Part shown: positions 21,412 to 29,833 of the stretch, piece by piece
How the letters are laid out: every line of letters begins with the position of its first letter
Position numbering within the stretch: the first letter of the stretch is position 1
DNA from: Candidatus Thiodiazotropha sp. LNASS1
Lineage (GTDB): Bacteria; Pseudomonadota; Gammaproteobacteria; Chromatiales; Chromatiaceae
Length of the DNA stretch: 64,000 nucleotides
Direction of reading: 5' to 3'
Assembly (NCBI RefSeq): GCF_964212655.1
Contig: NZ_OZ156465.1
Span: 4,588,001 to 4,652,000, forward strand
The notes under the pieces: model-generated
What the model was told of the DNA's origin: nothing
Seen by the model: the letters and a program-made list of their open reading frames with translations, nothing else
Database searches by the model: none
Made by a program: the position numbers and the translations under genes

Positions 21412-21738
21412 TTACTCGTTATCTTCTTTCAGCTTGGTATTGGTATAACGCAGGATCAGGATGGCGAGGGTCAACATCAATATCGCACCGGTAACGGTCA
21501 GTATCGTCTTGTCAGGCATCCCCTTGATATCGATGGTCAGCATACGTGTGAGAGCGGTAATTGCGATGTAGATGAGAAATTGAACCGGGAGTCTGCGCGT
21601 CTTGAAGTAGATGCCCACCATCGCACCCAATTCCAGGTAGATGAACAGATATCTCTCCCGAGGAGAATGGTGCTCTTTTTCTTCAACACCCTGAAAGTTA
21701 CACTGGCAATTTACTGGAGACAATAGCCGGCCATCCAA
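21412..21738 (-). pseudogene. PsiE-family membrane protein, N-terminally truncated remnant
   Basis: The frame encodes the C-terminal core of phosphate-starvation-inducible PsiE-family proteins: YLFIYLELGAMVGIYFKTRR, then FLIYIAITALTRMLTIDIKG, then a last hydrophobic helix before RYTNTKLKEDNE. The normal first membrane helix is missing; the 30-odd residues before it (SPVNCQCNFQGVEEKEHHSP) look non-native, and the only start is a TTG at 21738 that overlaps the first codon of thiL. In another frame the same DNA reads SVTFRVLKKKSTILL, so a frameshift plus truncation is likely. It sits inverted between nusB and thiL, probably after a rearrangement. Calling it a pseudogene is inference. Confidence 0.6.
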
Positions 21739-22730
21739 TGAGTAAGCGTAGCGACATCTCTGAATTCGACCTTATCAACGACTATTTCGCCGGCATGACG
21801 TCACAACGCGAGGACGTGGTATTGGGCATTGGTGATGATGCCGCACTGCTGCGGGTACCACAGGGAATGGAGCTGGCCGTGAGCGTGGATACCCTGGTTG
21901 CCGGTGTGCACTTTTTTCCCGACATTTCGCCGTCGGATCTTGGCCACAAGGTGCTGGCGGTCAATCTGAGTGACCTGGCGGCGATGGGGGCCGAGCCGGC
22001 GTGGGCGACCCTGGCGTTGACGCTGCCCGGGGTCGATGGCTTGTGGATCAGCGAATTCTGCCGCGGATTTAGCGAACTGGCGGCACACTATGATCTCCAG
22101 CTTGTGGGGGGGGATACCACTTCGGGGCCATTGAGTATCACCGTACAGGTTCAGGGTCTTTTGCCCATGGGTGAGGGGTTGACCCGCAGCGGTGCCCAAG
22201 TGGGGGATGATATCTATGTCACAGGTACCCTTGGCGATGCCGCATTGGCGCTGGTCTGTAAGCGTGATGGGGACGATCGGCAAGCCATGCCGCAGCTTCT
22301 GGGGCATCTCGACCGGCCAATCCCCAGGGTCGAGGCCGGTATCGCCCTGCGCGGTTTCGCCAGCAGTGCAATCGATATCTCAGACGGACTGGCGGCGGAT
22401 CTCGGCCATATTTTGCAATCGAGCGGGGTTGGCGCCAGAGTGGACCTCGATAGGATACCCTTGTCGCCCTCGGTCACCGCCTCTCTCCAGGAGTCAAATG
22501 ATTGGTCGCTCATCATCGCGGGTGGTGACGACTATGAGCTCTGTTTTACTCTGCCACCTGTACACCGGGATCAGGTGGCGTCGATCTCCCGGCGAATCGG
22601 TGTAACCATGACGCGTATCGGTGTGATTGATGCGCAGTCGGATTTGCGTTGTCTCGTGCCGGATGGGTCTATATGGTCACCTGAGTGTACCGGTTACGAG
22701 CATTTTTCGAGATCAGATGGAGATAATTGA
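21738..22730 (+). CDS. thiL: Thiamine-monophosphate kinase
   Basis: ThiL phosphorylates thiamine monophosphate to thiamine diphosphate. The 330-aa protein starts MSKRSDISEFDLINDYFAG and shows the ATP/Mg sites GIGDDAALL, VSVDTLVAGVHF, AVNLSDLAAMGAEP, LVGGDTTSG, AIDISDGLAADLGHIL and AGGDDYELCFT. It is followed after 39 bp by pgpA, the common thiL-pgpA pair. The stretch before it belongs to the PsiE remnant, so its promoter may have been changed by that rearrangement. Confidence 0.96.
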   Translation: MSKRSDISEFDLINDYFAGMTSQREDVVLGIGDDAALLRVPQGMELAVSVDTLVAGVHFFPDISPSDLGHKVLAVNLSDLAAMGAEPAWATLALTLPGVDGLWISEFCRGFSELAAHYDLQLVGGDTTSGPLSITVQVQGLLPMGEGLTRSGAQVGDDIYVTGTLGDAALALVCKRDGDDRQAMPQLLGHLDRPIPRVEAGIALRGFASSAIDISDGLAADLGHILQSSGVGARVDLDRIPLSPSVTASLQESNDWSLIIAGGDDYELCFTLPPVHRDQVASISRRIGVTMTRIGVIDAQSDLRCLVPDGSIWSPECTGYEHFSRSDGDN

Positions 22731-22769
22731 GTATGGGTTCAGTTCCACTCCCGGGGATGGCTCCGATCG

Positions 22770-23255
22770 ATGAATGAAGAGAAGGCGTCCCCTGACATGA
22801 GCAAGCCGGTGCATCTGCTTGCTTTCGGCTTCGGCAGTGGACTTCTACCCAAGGCGCCCGGCACATACGGCACCCTGGTTGGGGTGCCGCTCTACCTGCT
22901 GTTGCAGCCGTTGTCATTGTCACTCTACATACTCTTCGTGTTGTTGGCATTTCTTGCCGGTCTGTGGATCTGTCAACGCACTTCTGAAGACCTGGGGGTG
23001 CATGATCATAGTGGTATCGTATGGGATGAAATCGTTGGCTACCTGGTCGGGATGACATTCGCCCCATCCGGTTGGCTATGGATTGTGATCGGTTTTATGC
23101 TTTTTCGCCTGTTTGATATCCTCAAACCCTGGCCTATTATCTGGATTGACCATAGGGTGGAGGGCGGATTGGGTATCATGCTTGACGATCTGTTGGCCGG
23201 ACTCTATACAGCAGGCGCTGTTTTTCTGCTTAATCTGACAGGATGGTTCTCATGA
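22770..23255 (+). CDS. pgpA: Phosphatidylglycerophosphatase A
   Basis: PgpA removes the phosphate from phosphatidylglycerophosphate at the inner membrane to give phosphatidylglycerol. The 161-aa membrane protein has the family start HLLAFGFGSGLLPKAPGTYGT, the acidic site DHSGIVWDEIVGYLV, RLFDILKPWPI and LDDLLAGLYT, and about three to four hydrophobic helices. An internal ATG (22797, MSKPVHLLAFG) is a possible start. Its stop overlaps the ATG of the next gene (ATGA at 23252-23255). Confidence 0.93.
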   Translation: MNEEKASPDMSKPVHLLAFGFGSGLLPKAPGTYGTLVGVPLYLLLQPLSLSLYILFVLLAFLAGLWICQRTSEDLGVHDHSGIVWDEIVGYLVGMTFAPSGWLWIVIGFMLFRLFDILKPWPIIWIDHRVEGGLGIMLDDLLAGLYTAGAVFLLNLTGWFS

Positions 23256-23899
23256 GAAAAGGCTGTTTCATGTTGCTGTTTCTGGCCACTATCTACCATG
23301 GCCAGGCCTTTGCGGTTGACCGGGTAGTCGTGGAAGCGCTGTTCACCGATAAGGCGATGGTGACGATTGACGGCGTCAGAAGGCTGCTGAAACTCGACAA
23401 GCCCTCTCCCGAGGGTGTGCGGCTCATCTCAGCAAGCAGCAAGGAGGCGGTACTGGAGGTGGATGGAGAACGTCGAACATATCCCCTCGGCGGGCATATC
23501 ACCACCCGCTTTACCAAACCCGAAGTGATGACGGCCAAGGTATGGCGAAATCAAGCAGGCGCCTATACCACAGTGGGTACGATCAATGGCAGGACGGTCA
23601 ATTTTCTCATCGATACCGGCGCTACGGCCGTCGCCATGCATGCCAACCAAGCCAAGCGCCTGGGTATAGCCTACAAACTGAAAGGAAAACGTATTTTAGT
23701 CAATACGGCCAGTGGCAGCGCAGCTGCGTACGATGTCACGCTCGATAGGGTTCAGGTCGGTGATATCACCCTCAATAATGTCAGAGGGTTCATCATCGAT
23801 AACAATGGTCCCGCACGGGTGCTATTGGGTATGAGTTTTCTCAACCGGGTCAAAATGGAGGACCAGGGGACCGTGTTGCTATTGGAAAAGCGTTTCTGA
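23252..23899 (+). CDS. Secreted retropepsin-like aspartic protease (TIGR02281-like)
   Basis: A 215-aa exported protein with a signal peptide (MRKGCFMLLFLATIYHGQAFA) and a C-terminal single-domain aspartic protease fold. The active-site triad motif is NFLIDTGATAVAMHANQA, followed by a flap-like segment and the closing RVLLGMSFLNRVKMEDQG. The N-terminal part (residues 22-90) is a small beta domain that is often present in this clan. It is probably periplasmic and dimeric like other retropepsins; the substrate is unknown. The start ATG 23252 overlaps the pgpA stop, so it is the last gene of the thiL-pgpA unit. Confidence 0.85.
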   Translation: MRKGCFMLLFLATIYHGQAFAVDRVVVEALFTDKAMVTIDGVRRLLKLDKPSPEGVRLISASSKEAVLEVDGERRTYPLGGHITTRFTKPEVMTAKVWRNQAGAYTTVGTINGRTVNFLIDTGATAVAMHANQAKRLGIAYKLKGKRILVNTASGSAAAYDVTLDRVQVGDITLNNVRGFIIDNNGPARVLLGMSFLNRVKMEDQGTVLLLEKRF

Positions 23900-23930
23900 C
23901 ATACATGTATGGGTGAGCGGCTGATCGGGA

Positions 23931-24755
23931 TTACACCGGATCGGATGTCTTGTCCCGTTCGATCAGGGCGTAGGCGGAGTGGTTGTGGATGGATTCAAAA
24001 TTCTCCGACTCAACAGTGTAGGCGCTGATACGCTGTTCACGATTCAATTGCACCGCGATATCCCGCACAATATCTTCGACGAACTTCGGATTGTCGTAGG
24101 CGTGTTCGGTGACATATTTCTCATCAGGTCTTTTCAGCAGGCCAAAGAGTTCACAGGAGGCCTGTTCCTCCACCATGTCGATAATTTCTTCGATCCAGAT
24201 AAAACCGACAGTCCTTGCCTGCACGGTGACATGAGAGCGTTGGTTGTGGGCGCCACGGTCGGAGATCTTCTTCGAACAGGGACAGAGGCTGGTAACCGGA
24301 ACCACAACCTTGATATCAATGACCGGTTTACCCCCATGGATTTCACCGATCAGCGTTACATCGTAGTCGAGCAGGCTTTTTACACCAGACACTGGTGCCG
24401 TTTTATTGATGAAGAAGGGAAAATTCATCTCAATATGACCCGATTCCGCTTCAAGTCTTTCGGTCATCTCGGCCAGCATATCCTTGAATGATTCGACGGT
24501 AACCTCTGTTTCATGGCTGTTCAGGATCTCCACGAACCTGGACATATGGGTGCCCTTGAAGTTGTGCGGAAGGTTAACGTACATATTGAAGTTGGCAATC
24601 GTATGCTGTTCGCCCTCACTCCGGTCCCTGATTCTCATAGGATGGCGAATGTCTTTGATACCCACCTTGTTGATGGCAATCTGGCGCATATCGGCCGAAT
24701 TCTGTACATCGGCTATTTGAGAACCGCTAAGCGGTGTCTTGTCGAGCATGTTCAT
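23931..24755 (-). CDS. folE2: GTP cyclohydrolase FolE2 (type IB)
   Basis: FolE2 converts GTP to 7,8-dihydroneopterin triphosphate, the entry to folate. It is the metal-flexible alternative to FolE. The 274-aa protein starts [19 protein letters not shown] with AGGA six bases upstream, and has the conserved [27 protein letters not shown] and the active-site Cys motif [20 protein letters not shown]-terminal [13 protein letters not shown] and [11 protein letters not shown] are also family features. It converges with the protease gene. In other bacteria folE2 is often Zur-controlled; I found no convincing Zur box in the 390 bp upstream. Confidence 0.95.
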   Translation of the reverse strand: MNMLDKTPLSGSQIADVQNSADMRQIAINKVGIKDIRHPMRIRDRSEGEQHTIANFNMYVNLPHNFKGTHMSRFVEILNSHETEVTVESFKDMLAEMTERLEAESGHIEMNFPFFINKTAPVSGVKSLLDYDVTLIGEIHGGKPVIDIKVVVPVTSLCPCSKKISDRGAHNQRSHVTVQARTVGFIWIEEIIDMVEEQASCELFGLLKRPDEKYVTEHAYDNPKFVEDIVRDIAVQLNREQRISAYTVESENFESIHNHSAYALIERDKTSDPV

Positions 24756-25147
24756 TATTCCTGCCTCACCACCAGGTGAAGGCGTATGGTAAGTGTTGAT
24801 TCAAGGGTATCGTCACCACAGGTCGGGGACAACTGATAGAACATCAGGTATTTGCAACCGAATCCTCGGATTCAGGGCCGGATTGTGATCATTCCCCTGG
24901 AATCAACCGGGTCGAACATACAATTATCTCTAAAACCCTTACCTAGAGTCAAACCGACGGTGTTTACATGAATGCCTCGATGGTTCTTATTAACCATTTA
25001 TAAAACAATTACTTAGCAATCCCAATTGACAGCGCACTCAATTGTCGTCAAATAGCCTTATGTTGTCGAAGTCAGGCAGGGTTCCAGCTCGCTGGAACTG
25101 GCTGCACTTCAGGCAAGAGCTCCCACATCAAGCTAATAGTCTTAAAA
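24756..25147. other. 392-bp spacer between folE2 and ispA with a long stem-loop
   Basis: No gene is seen. The region should hold the folE2 promoter and the 3' end of the xseB-ispA transcript. At 25081-25098 GTTCCAGC and GCTGGAAC form a perfect 8-bp stem with a 2-nt loop. It can be extended with gaps to GAAGT (25068-25072) and ACTTC (25106-25110). Without a T-run on either strand it is not a standard terminator; an RNA-processing stem behind ispA is possible. Confidence 0.4.
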
Positions 25148-26044
25148 TCAGTGTTTTCTGGCTGTAATATAGTGTCCTAGCCAACGTAGCGGATCTGCCT
25201 CATTATCGAAGGCATCCAGGCTCTGTAATGCCTCATGTATGAGTTCTTGTGCCTTCTCTTTGGCGCCGGCGAGTCCGAGTAGCGAGGGGTAGGTCGGTTT
25301 TTCCTGGACCAGATCCTTGCCTTGGGTCTTTCCCAGAGTTTCAGTGTCGCCTTCGATATCGAGGATATCGTCCTGAATCTGAAACGCCAGCCCAATACAC
25401 TTGGCGTAGTGATCGAGATGATGGGTGAGGGCCTTATCGGCGTCAGGATCGAGCAAGGCACCCAAGCGTACCGCAGCACGGATCAATGCGCCGGTTTTAT
25501 GTATGTGCAGATTCTCCAACTCTGCCAGGTTGAGTTCCCTCCCCACAGCCTCCAGGTCGATCGCCTGTCCTCCTGCCATACCGCGAGAACCACTGGCCCG
25601 CGCAAGGGTTTCCACCATTGAGAGCCTGATCCGGGCGTCCGCCTGCATACACGGGTCGCAACAGAGGGATTTGAAGGCCAGGGATTGCAAGGCGTCCCCC
25701 ACCAGGATTGCCGTCGCCTCATCATAGGCGCGGTGACAGGTTGGTTGATTCCGTCTCAAATCATCATCGTCCATTGCAGGCAGATCGTCATGAACGAGGG
25801 AATAGGCGTGGATCAGTTCGACAGCGGTGGCAGGGGTGTCGAGTCTTTCCCAGGAGACATTCAGTGCCTGACCGGCTGCATACACCAGCAGGGGCCGGAT
25901 TCGCTTGCCGCCGTTCAGGGTGGCGTATCGCATGGCCTCATGCAGGCGTGTTGGCAGGGTGGTGGAGGGGGGTAGAATTCGGTCAAGGGCCTGCTCCACA
26001 CGCTGTTGGCATTTGAGGGTGAAGGCCTTCAGGCCGTCATTCAT
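25148..26044 (-). CDS. ispA: Farnesyl diphosphate synthase
   Basis: IspA adds two isopentenyl units to dimethylallyl diphosphate, supplying precursors for ubiquinone, undecaprenol and heme O. The protein has the two Asp-rich motifs LVHDDLPAMDDDDLRR (first, with the DDxxxxD spacing) and QIQDDILD (second), plus NGGKRIRPLL and HKTGALI. I start at ATG 26044 (MNDGLKAFTLKC); ATG 26050 adds two residues. Both overlap the end of xseB, so the pair is translationally coupled. The usual third partner, dxs, is not adjacent. The product feeds cyoE (heme O synthase) at 43.8 kb. Confidence 0.95.
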   Translation of the reverse strand: MNDGLKAFTLKCQQRVEQALDRILPPSTTLPTRLHEAMRYATLNGGKRIRPLLVYAAGQALNVSWERLDTPATAVELIHAYSLVHDDLPAMDDDDLRRNQPTCHRAYDEATAILVGDALQSLAFKSLCCDPCMQADARIRLSMVETLARASGSRGMAGGQAIDLEAVGRELNLAELENLHIHKTGALIRAAVRLGALLDPDADKALTHHLDHYAKCIGLAFQIQDDILDIEGDTETLGKTQGKDLVQEKPTYPSLLGLAGAKEKAQELIHEALQSLDAFDNEADPLRWLGHYITARKH

Positions 26045-26276
26045 TGTCATCGGTGAAGGATTCCAGCTCGGGTGTTTGTGTCTCGCCGTTGAGAATGCGT
26101 ATTTTCTGTTCAGCCTCTTGCAGTGATGCTTGGCAGATTCGGGTCAGTGCTACCCCACGTTCAAATGATTTCAGTGACGCCTCGAGCGACAAATCGCCCT
26201 GCTCAAGAGTGTCTATCAGGCTTTCCAGCTCTTTCATCGCCTCTTCGAAGGTGGGTGTTTTCGGTTTTCTTGGCAC
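26037..26276 (-). CDS. xseB: Exodeoxyribonuclease VII small subunit
   Basis: XseB is the small helical subunit of exonuclease VII, a single-strand DNA nuclease. The 79-aa protein shows the family core TFEEAMKELESLIDTLEQG, then LSLEASLKSFERGVAL and the coiled-coil CQASLQEAEQKIRIL. It starts at ATG 26276, right after a basic MPRKPKTP leader, and overlaps ispA by 8 to 14 bp, the classic xseB-ispA arrangement. Confidence 0.93.
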   Translation of the reverse strand: MPRKPKTPTFEEAMKELESLIDTLEQGDLSLEASLKSFERGVALTRICQASLQEAEQKIRILNGETQTPELESFTDDNE

Positions 26277-26483
26277 TTTCTTTTATCGCTTTAATTGAAG
26301 GCTTCCCGGGAAGCCAGGGCATCAGAGGTAACCTACCCTACCCCTTATACGCCGGTCAATGATAGAGATACACTGGATCTGCTACGGAACGAGGGGGGTG
26401 ATCTAGATGAGACTCGCCAGCACTCTTCCAGATGTGTAAACTCCCGCCGTTGATAACCATTAGCATAGGATCGACAGAGAAAG

Positions 26484-28370
26484 ATGAGTGGTAGTTACGA
26501 CGCTTCTGATATCGAAGTCCTCAGCGGTCTGCAACCGGTTCGAAAGCGACCAGGGATGTACACCGATACCACCCGGCCCAATCATCTTGCCCAGGAGGTT
26601 ATAGACAACAGTGTTGACGAGGCGGTTGCCGGTTATGCCAAATCGATCGACGTCACGCTGCATAAGGACGATTCACTGGAGGTTGTGGATGACGGTCGCG
26701 GCATGCCTGTGGATATCCACCCCCAGCAGGGAGTGCCAGGAGTCGAGGTGATCCTGACCAAACTGCATGCCGGCGGCAAGTTCTCCAACAAAAGTTACCG
26801 TTTCTCCGGCGGTCTGCATGGTGTTGGCGTATCTGTCGTCAATGCGCTCTCGAAGCACCTGGAGGTATGGGTACGACGGGGCGGCAAGGAGTATAATATG
26901 GCTTTCGCCGATGGTCATAAGGTCTCCGACCTGGAGATCGTCGGTAAAGTGGGCCGTAACAATACCGGCACCCGGGTGCGTTTCTGGCCGGATCCGGGCT
27001 ATTTTGACTCCTCTCGCTTCTCTACGCGTCAATTGCGCCATGTTCTCAGGGCGAAAGCGGTCCTCTGTCCCGGTCTGAAAGTCTCATTTTTCGATGAGAA
27101 GAGCGGTGAAAAGGAGGCATGGATCTACCAGGATGGGTTGAGAGACTACTTGCTGGATGCCTTGCAGGGCGTGGCAAAAATCCCGCAACAGGCATTTGTG
27201 GGCGAGATGTCAGGGAATACCGAAACCGCCACTTGGGCTGTGCTCTGGTTGCCGGAAGGCGGTGAACTGGTGACCGAGAGCTATGTCAATCTGATTCCTA
27301 CCTCCCAGGGTGGAACTCATGTGAACGGTCTGCGCACAGGTCTTACGGACGCGGTCAGAGAATTCTGCGAATTCAGGAATTTAATTCCCCGCGGGGTCAA
27401 GCTGACGCCAGAAGATGTATGGAATCGGGTCTGCTATGTGCTCTCCGTCAAATTACAGGACCCTCAATTTTCCGGACAAACCAAAGAGCGTCTATCTTCA
27501 AGGGAGTGTGCCACCTTCGTCTCCGGGGTGGTCAAGGACTCATTCAGTCTTTGGCTGAATCAACACACGGATATGGGCGAGCAGATTGCCGAGATGGCGA
27601 TCTCATCTGCACAGAGCCGAATGCGAGCCGGACGCAAGGTGGCCAGAAAAAAGGTGACTCAGGGACCGGCGTTGCCTGGGAAGTTGGCGGATTGCAGTTC
27701 GGTGGATCCGCTAAGAAGCGAACTGTTTCTGGTAGAGGGTGATTCAGCCGGTGGATCGGCAAAACAGGCGAGGGATAGGGAGTTTCAGGCGATCATGCCG
27801 TTACGGGGCAAGATCCTCAACACCTGGGAGGTTGAGCATGGTGATGTGCTGGCCTCGCAGGAGGTACATGACATTTCCGTTGCCATCGGTGTTGAACCCG
27901 GCAGCAGCGACCTGTCAAAACTGAGATTCGGTAAAATCTGCATTCTTGCCGATGCGGATTCAGATGGACTGCATATTGCAACTCTTTTGTGTGCCCTGTT
28001 CCTGCGTCATTTCAAGCAACTTGTGGAGCAGGGACATGTCTACATAGCCATGCCGCCGCTTTACAGGATCGATGTGGGAAAACAGGTCTTCTATGCATTG
28101 GATGACTCGGAAAAACAGGGGGTGTTGGATCGCATTGAAGCGGAGAAATTACGTGGCAAAATCAATGTGCAACGATTTAAAGGTCTGGGTGAAATGAATC
28201 CTCTACAGCTACGGGAAACGACTATTCATCCGGATACCCGGCGCCTGATACAGTTGACGATAGAACATGGTGACAACACAAACCGTATCATGGATATGAT
28301 GCTTGCCAAGAAAAGGGCGTCTGATCGTAAAAAGTGGCTGGAAAAGAAAGGGGATTTGGCTGAGATATGA
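26484..28370 (+). CDS. parE: DNA topoisomerase IV subunit B
   Basis: ParE is the ATPase subunit of topoisomerase IV, which decatenates sister chromosomes. The 628-aa protein has the GHKL ATPase motifs (QEVIDNSVDEAVAG, DDGRGMPVD, GGLHGVGVSVVNALS), the transducer region, and the TOPRIM domain (LFLVEGDSAGGSAKQ, LADADSDGLHI) with the type II C-terminal signature RFKGLGEMNP. Length and lack of the GyrB insert identify ParE rather than GyrB. ParC is not in the window. A small exported-protein gene follows 16 bp downstream. Confidence 0.96.
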   Translation: MSGSYDASDIEVLSGLQPVRKRPGMYTDTTRPNHLAQEVIDNSVDEAVAGYAKSIDVTLHKDDSLEVVDDGRGMPVDIHPQQGVPGVEVILTKLHAGGKFSNKSYRFSGGLHGVGVSVVNALSKHLEVWVRRGGKEYNMAFADGHKVSDLEIVGKVGRNNTGTRVRFWPDPGYFDSSRFSTRQLRHVLRAKAVLCPGLKVSFFDEKSGEKEAWIYQDGLRDYLLDALQGVAKIPQQAFVGEMSGNTETATWAVLWLPEGGELVTESYVNLIPTSQGGTHVNGLRTGLTDAVREFCEFRNLIPRGVKLTPEDVWNRVCYVLSVKLQDPQFSGQTKERLSSRECATFVSGVVKDSFSLWLNQHTDMGEQIAEMAISSAQSRMRAGRKVARKKVTQGPALPGKLADCSSVDPLRSELFLVEGDSAGGSAKQARDREFQAIMPLRGKILNTWEVEHGDVLASQEVHDISVAIGVEPGSSDLSKLRFGKICILADADSDGLHIATLLCALFLRHFKQLVEQGHVYIAMPPLYRIDVGKQVFYALDDSEKQGVLDRIEAEKLRGKINVQRFKGLGEMNPLQLRETTIHPDTRRLIQLTIEHGDNTNRIMDMMLAKKRASDRKKWLEKKGDLAEI

Positions 28371-28386
28371 CAATCGAGATCTAAGA

Positions 28387-28968
28387 ATGAGGTGGAATTG
28401 CAATTGTTTTTACAAGGCTAAGTTTGTAGTGAGTGGCTTTTTATTGGTCTTCGGCCTGGTTTTGGCCAGTGGCTGGCCGAAACCCGTGTGCGCGGCTGAT
28501 TTCGAACCTCTCGATGAGATTGCCCTCATGAGTATGATTGAGCACTTGAGGGCCATGCAGCAGCTGGCGCCGCAATTACGCATACAATTGAGAAGCGTAC
28601 GCATGAATATGAAGTTCGATGTCAGGGAGATTCACAACATCGAACGCAGTATTGGAAAAGCGCAAACCGATATCGAGCGTTTGATCGCGATGCATGAAAC
28701 TAATCGTGTCAACTCCATCAGGGCCCACTTTCTGGTGGATGATCTTCGTCGCAAGGCCTCTACCTTGGATCAGGGCCTGTCGCATGTAACGCAACGGATC
28801 ATGAAGAAATATGGTGTGTCGGAGGAAAAAGAGCTTCAGAACATCGAAATCAATGAGGAAGACAGTCAACTGCTCTCTCTGCTTCAAGATTACAGTCAAT
28901 TGATGGATCAGAGTTTACAACTGGTGTCTGGGGCATCGCGGGAAGAATCCCCGCAAGCAACGGAGTAA
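28387..28968 (+). CDS. Exported helical protein of unknown function
   Basis: A 194-aa protein I do not recognise. The chosen start ATG 28387 gives a signal sequence with a strong hydrophobic core (FVVSGFLLVFGLVLASGWP, ending VCAADF). The frame is open upstream into parE but those residues are implausible. The mature part is almost entirely helical, with heptad-like stretches (ALMSMIEHLRAMQQLAPQL; IHNIERSIGKAQTDIERLI), and ends in a polar tail. A periplasmic coiled coil is the safe description. It lies 16 bp after parE, so it may share that transcript. A small stem (28992-28999 with 29004-29011) follows the stop. Confidence 0.65.
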   Translation: MRWNCNCFYKAKFVVSGFLLVFGLVLASGWPKPVCAADFEPLDEIALMSMIEHLRAMQQLAPQLRIQLRSVRMNMKFDVREIHNIERSIGKAQTDIERLIAMHETNRVNSIRAHFLVDDLRRKASTLDQGLSHVTQRIMKKYGVSEEKELQNIEINEEDSQLLSLLQDYSQLMDQSLQLVSGASREESPQATE

Positions 28969-29212
28969 CAATACTCGGTCGACGTATCTGAGGCAAATCC
29001 AGTGATTTGCCATATATCAATGATTGACCTGTAAACACCATGCATCATTGCCACCCTTATCCACTGACCCGGTAACCAAGTCGATCTATTCGGTTGCTGG
29101 ATTGATGGTCAGTGGCAATACACCAACTGCCATGGCCTGTTGACAGGCTTTTGATCACCGTGACGGACGGGTTGCAGTTTGACCACAGTATTCAGGTGAT
29201 AGAGTTTTAGAA

Positions 29213-29833
29213 ATGCAAAGAACAGCACTTTATACAGCCATCGCGTTGGCGGGTGGTGTACTCATATGGCTGCTTTTGTTCTGGAGTCCTGTCGCTCAGG
29301 AAGAGCATGTTATTATCGAACCAAAGATTGCCCCGGAACCGACAGGTGGTGATTTTTCCTTAACCTCGTATCGCGGTCCAGTGAGTCTGAGCGACTACCG
29401 TGGCAGGGTCGTACTGCTCTATTTCGGCTATACCTGGTGTCCGGATATTTGTCCGACCAATCTTGCACTGATGAGTACAGCCCTGTCTGCAATGAATGAT
29501 GTTGATCGAGATCGGATACAACCGTTGTTTGTGAGTGTCGATCCGGAACGCGATACCCCGCAACGCCTGAGGGAGTATGTGGAGTATTTCCATCCTTCAA
29601 TACTCGGTCTGACAGGCAGTAAGCATATGATTGACGATATCGTCGAACGTTATGGCGGCGCATACCGTATCGTGAACAAAAAGGATGACGAACCCTATGT
29701 CGTCGACCACACGGCAGACACCTATATCATCGATAGTCAGGGCAAGCTGGTACGCAGGATGGCCCATGGATCCAGCGTCGAGGAGTTGCTCGGCGCAATA
29801 CAACCCCTGCTTCAGGAAAACCTGAGCAGATAA
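29213..29833 (+). CDS. SCO1/SenC-family copper chaperone
   Basis: SCO proteins deliver copper and reduce the CuA site of cytochrome oxidase subunit II. The 206-aa protein has an N-terminal membrane anchor (residues 7-26), a thioredoxin-like fold with the copper motif YTWCPDICPTNLALMS (CxxxC), the conserved PLFVSVDPERDTP and the distal His in YVVDHTADTYIID. All metal ligands are present, unlike the SCO-like protein at 44727-45371. The 3' end overlaps the convergent ppx gene by 22 bp. The target is probably the caa3 oxidase encoded at 46-51 kb. Confidence 0.93.
   Translation: MQRTALYTAIALAGGVLIWLLLFWSPVAQEEHVIIEPKIAPEPTGGDFSLTSYRGPVSLSDYRGRVVLLYFGYTWCPDICPTNLALMSTALSAMNDVDRDRIQPLFVSVDPERDTPQRLREYVEYFHPSILGLTGSKHMIDDIVERYGGAYRIVNKKDDEPYVVDHTADTYIIDSQGKLVRRMAHGSSVEELLGAIQPLLQENLSR

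Noticed and set aside
24756-24990. Zur box upstream of folE2
   Set aside because: No palindrome matching the GAAATGTTATA-type site was found.
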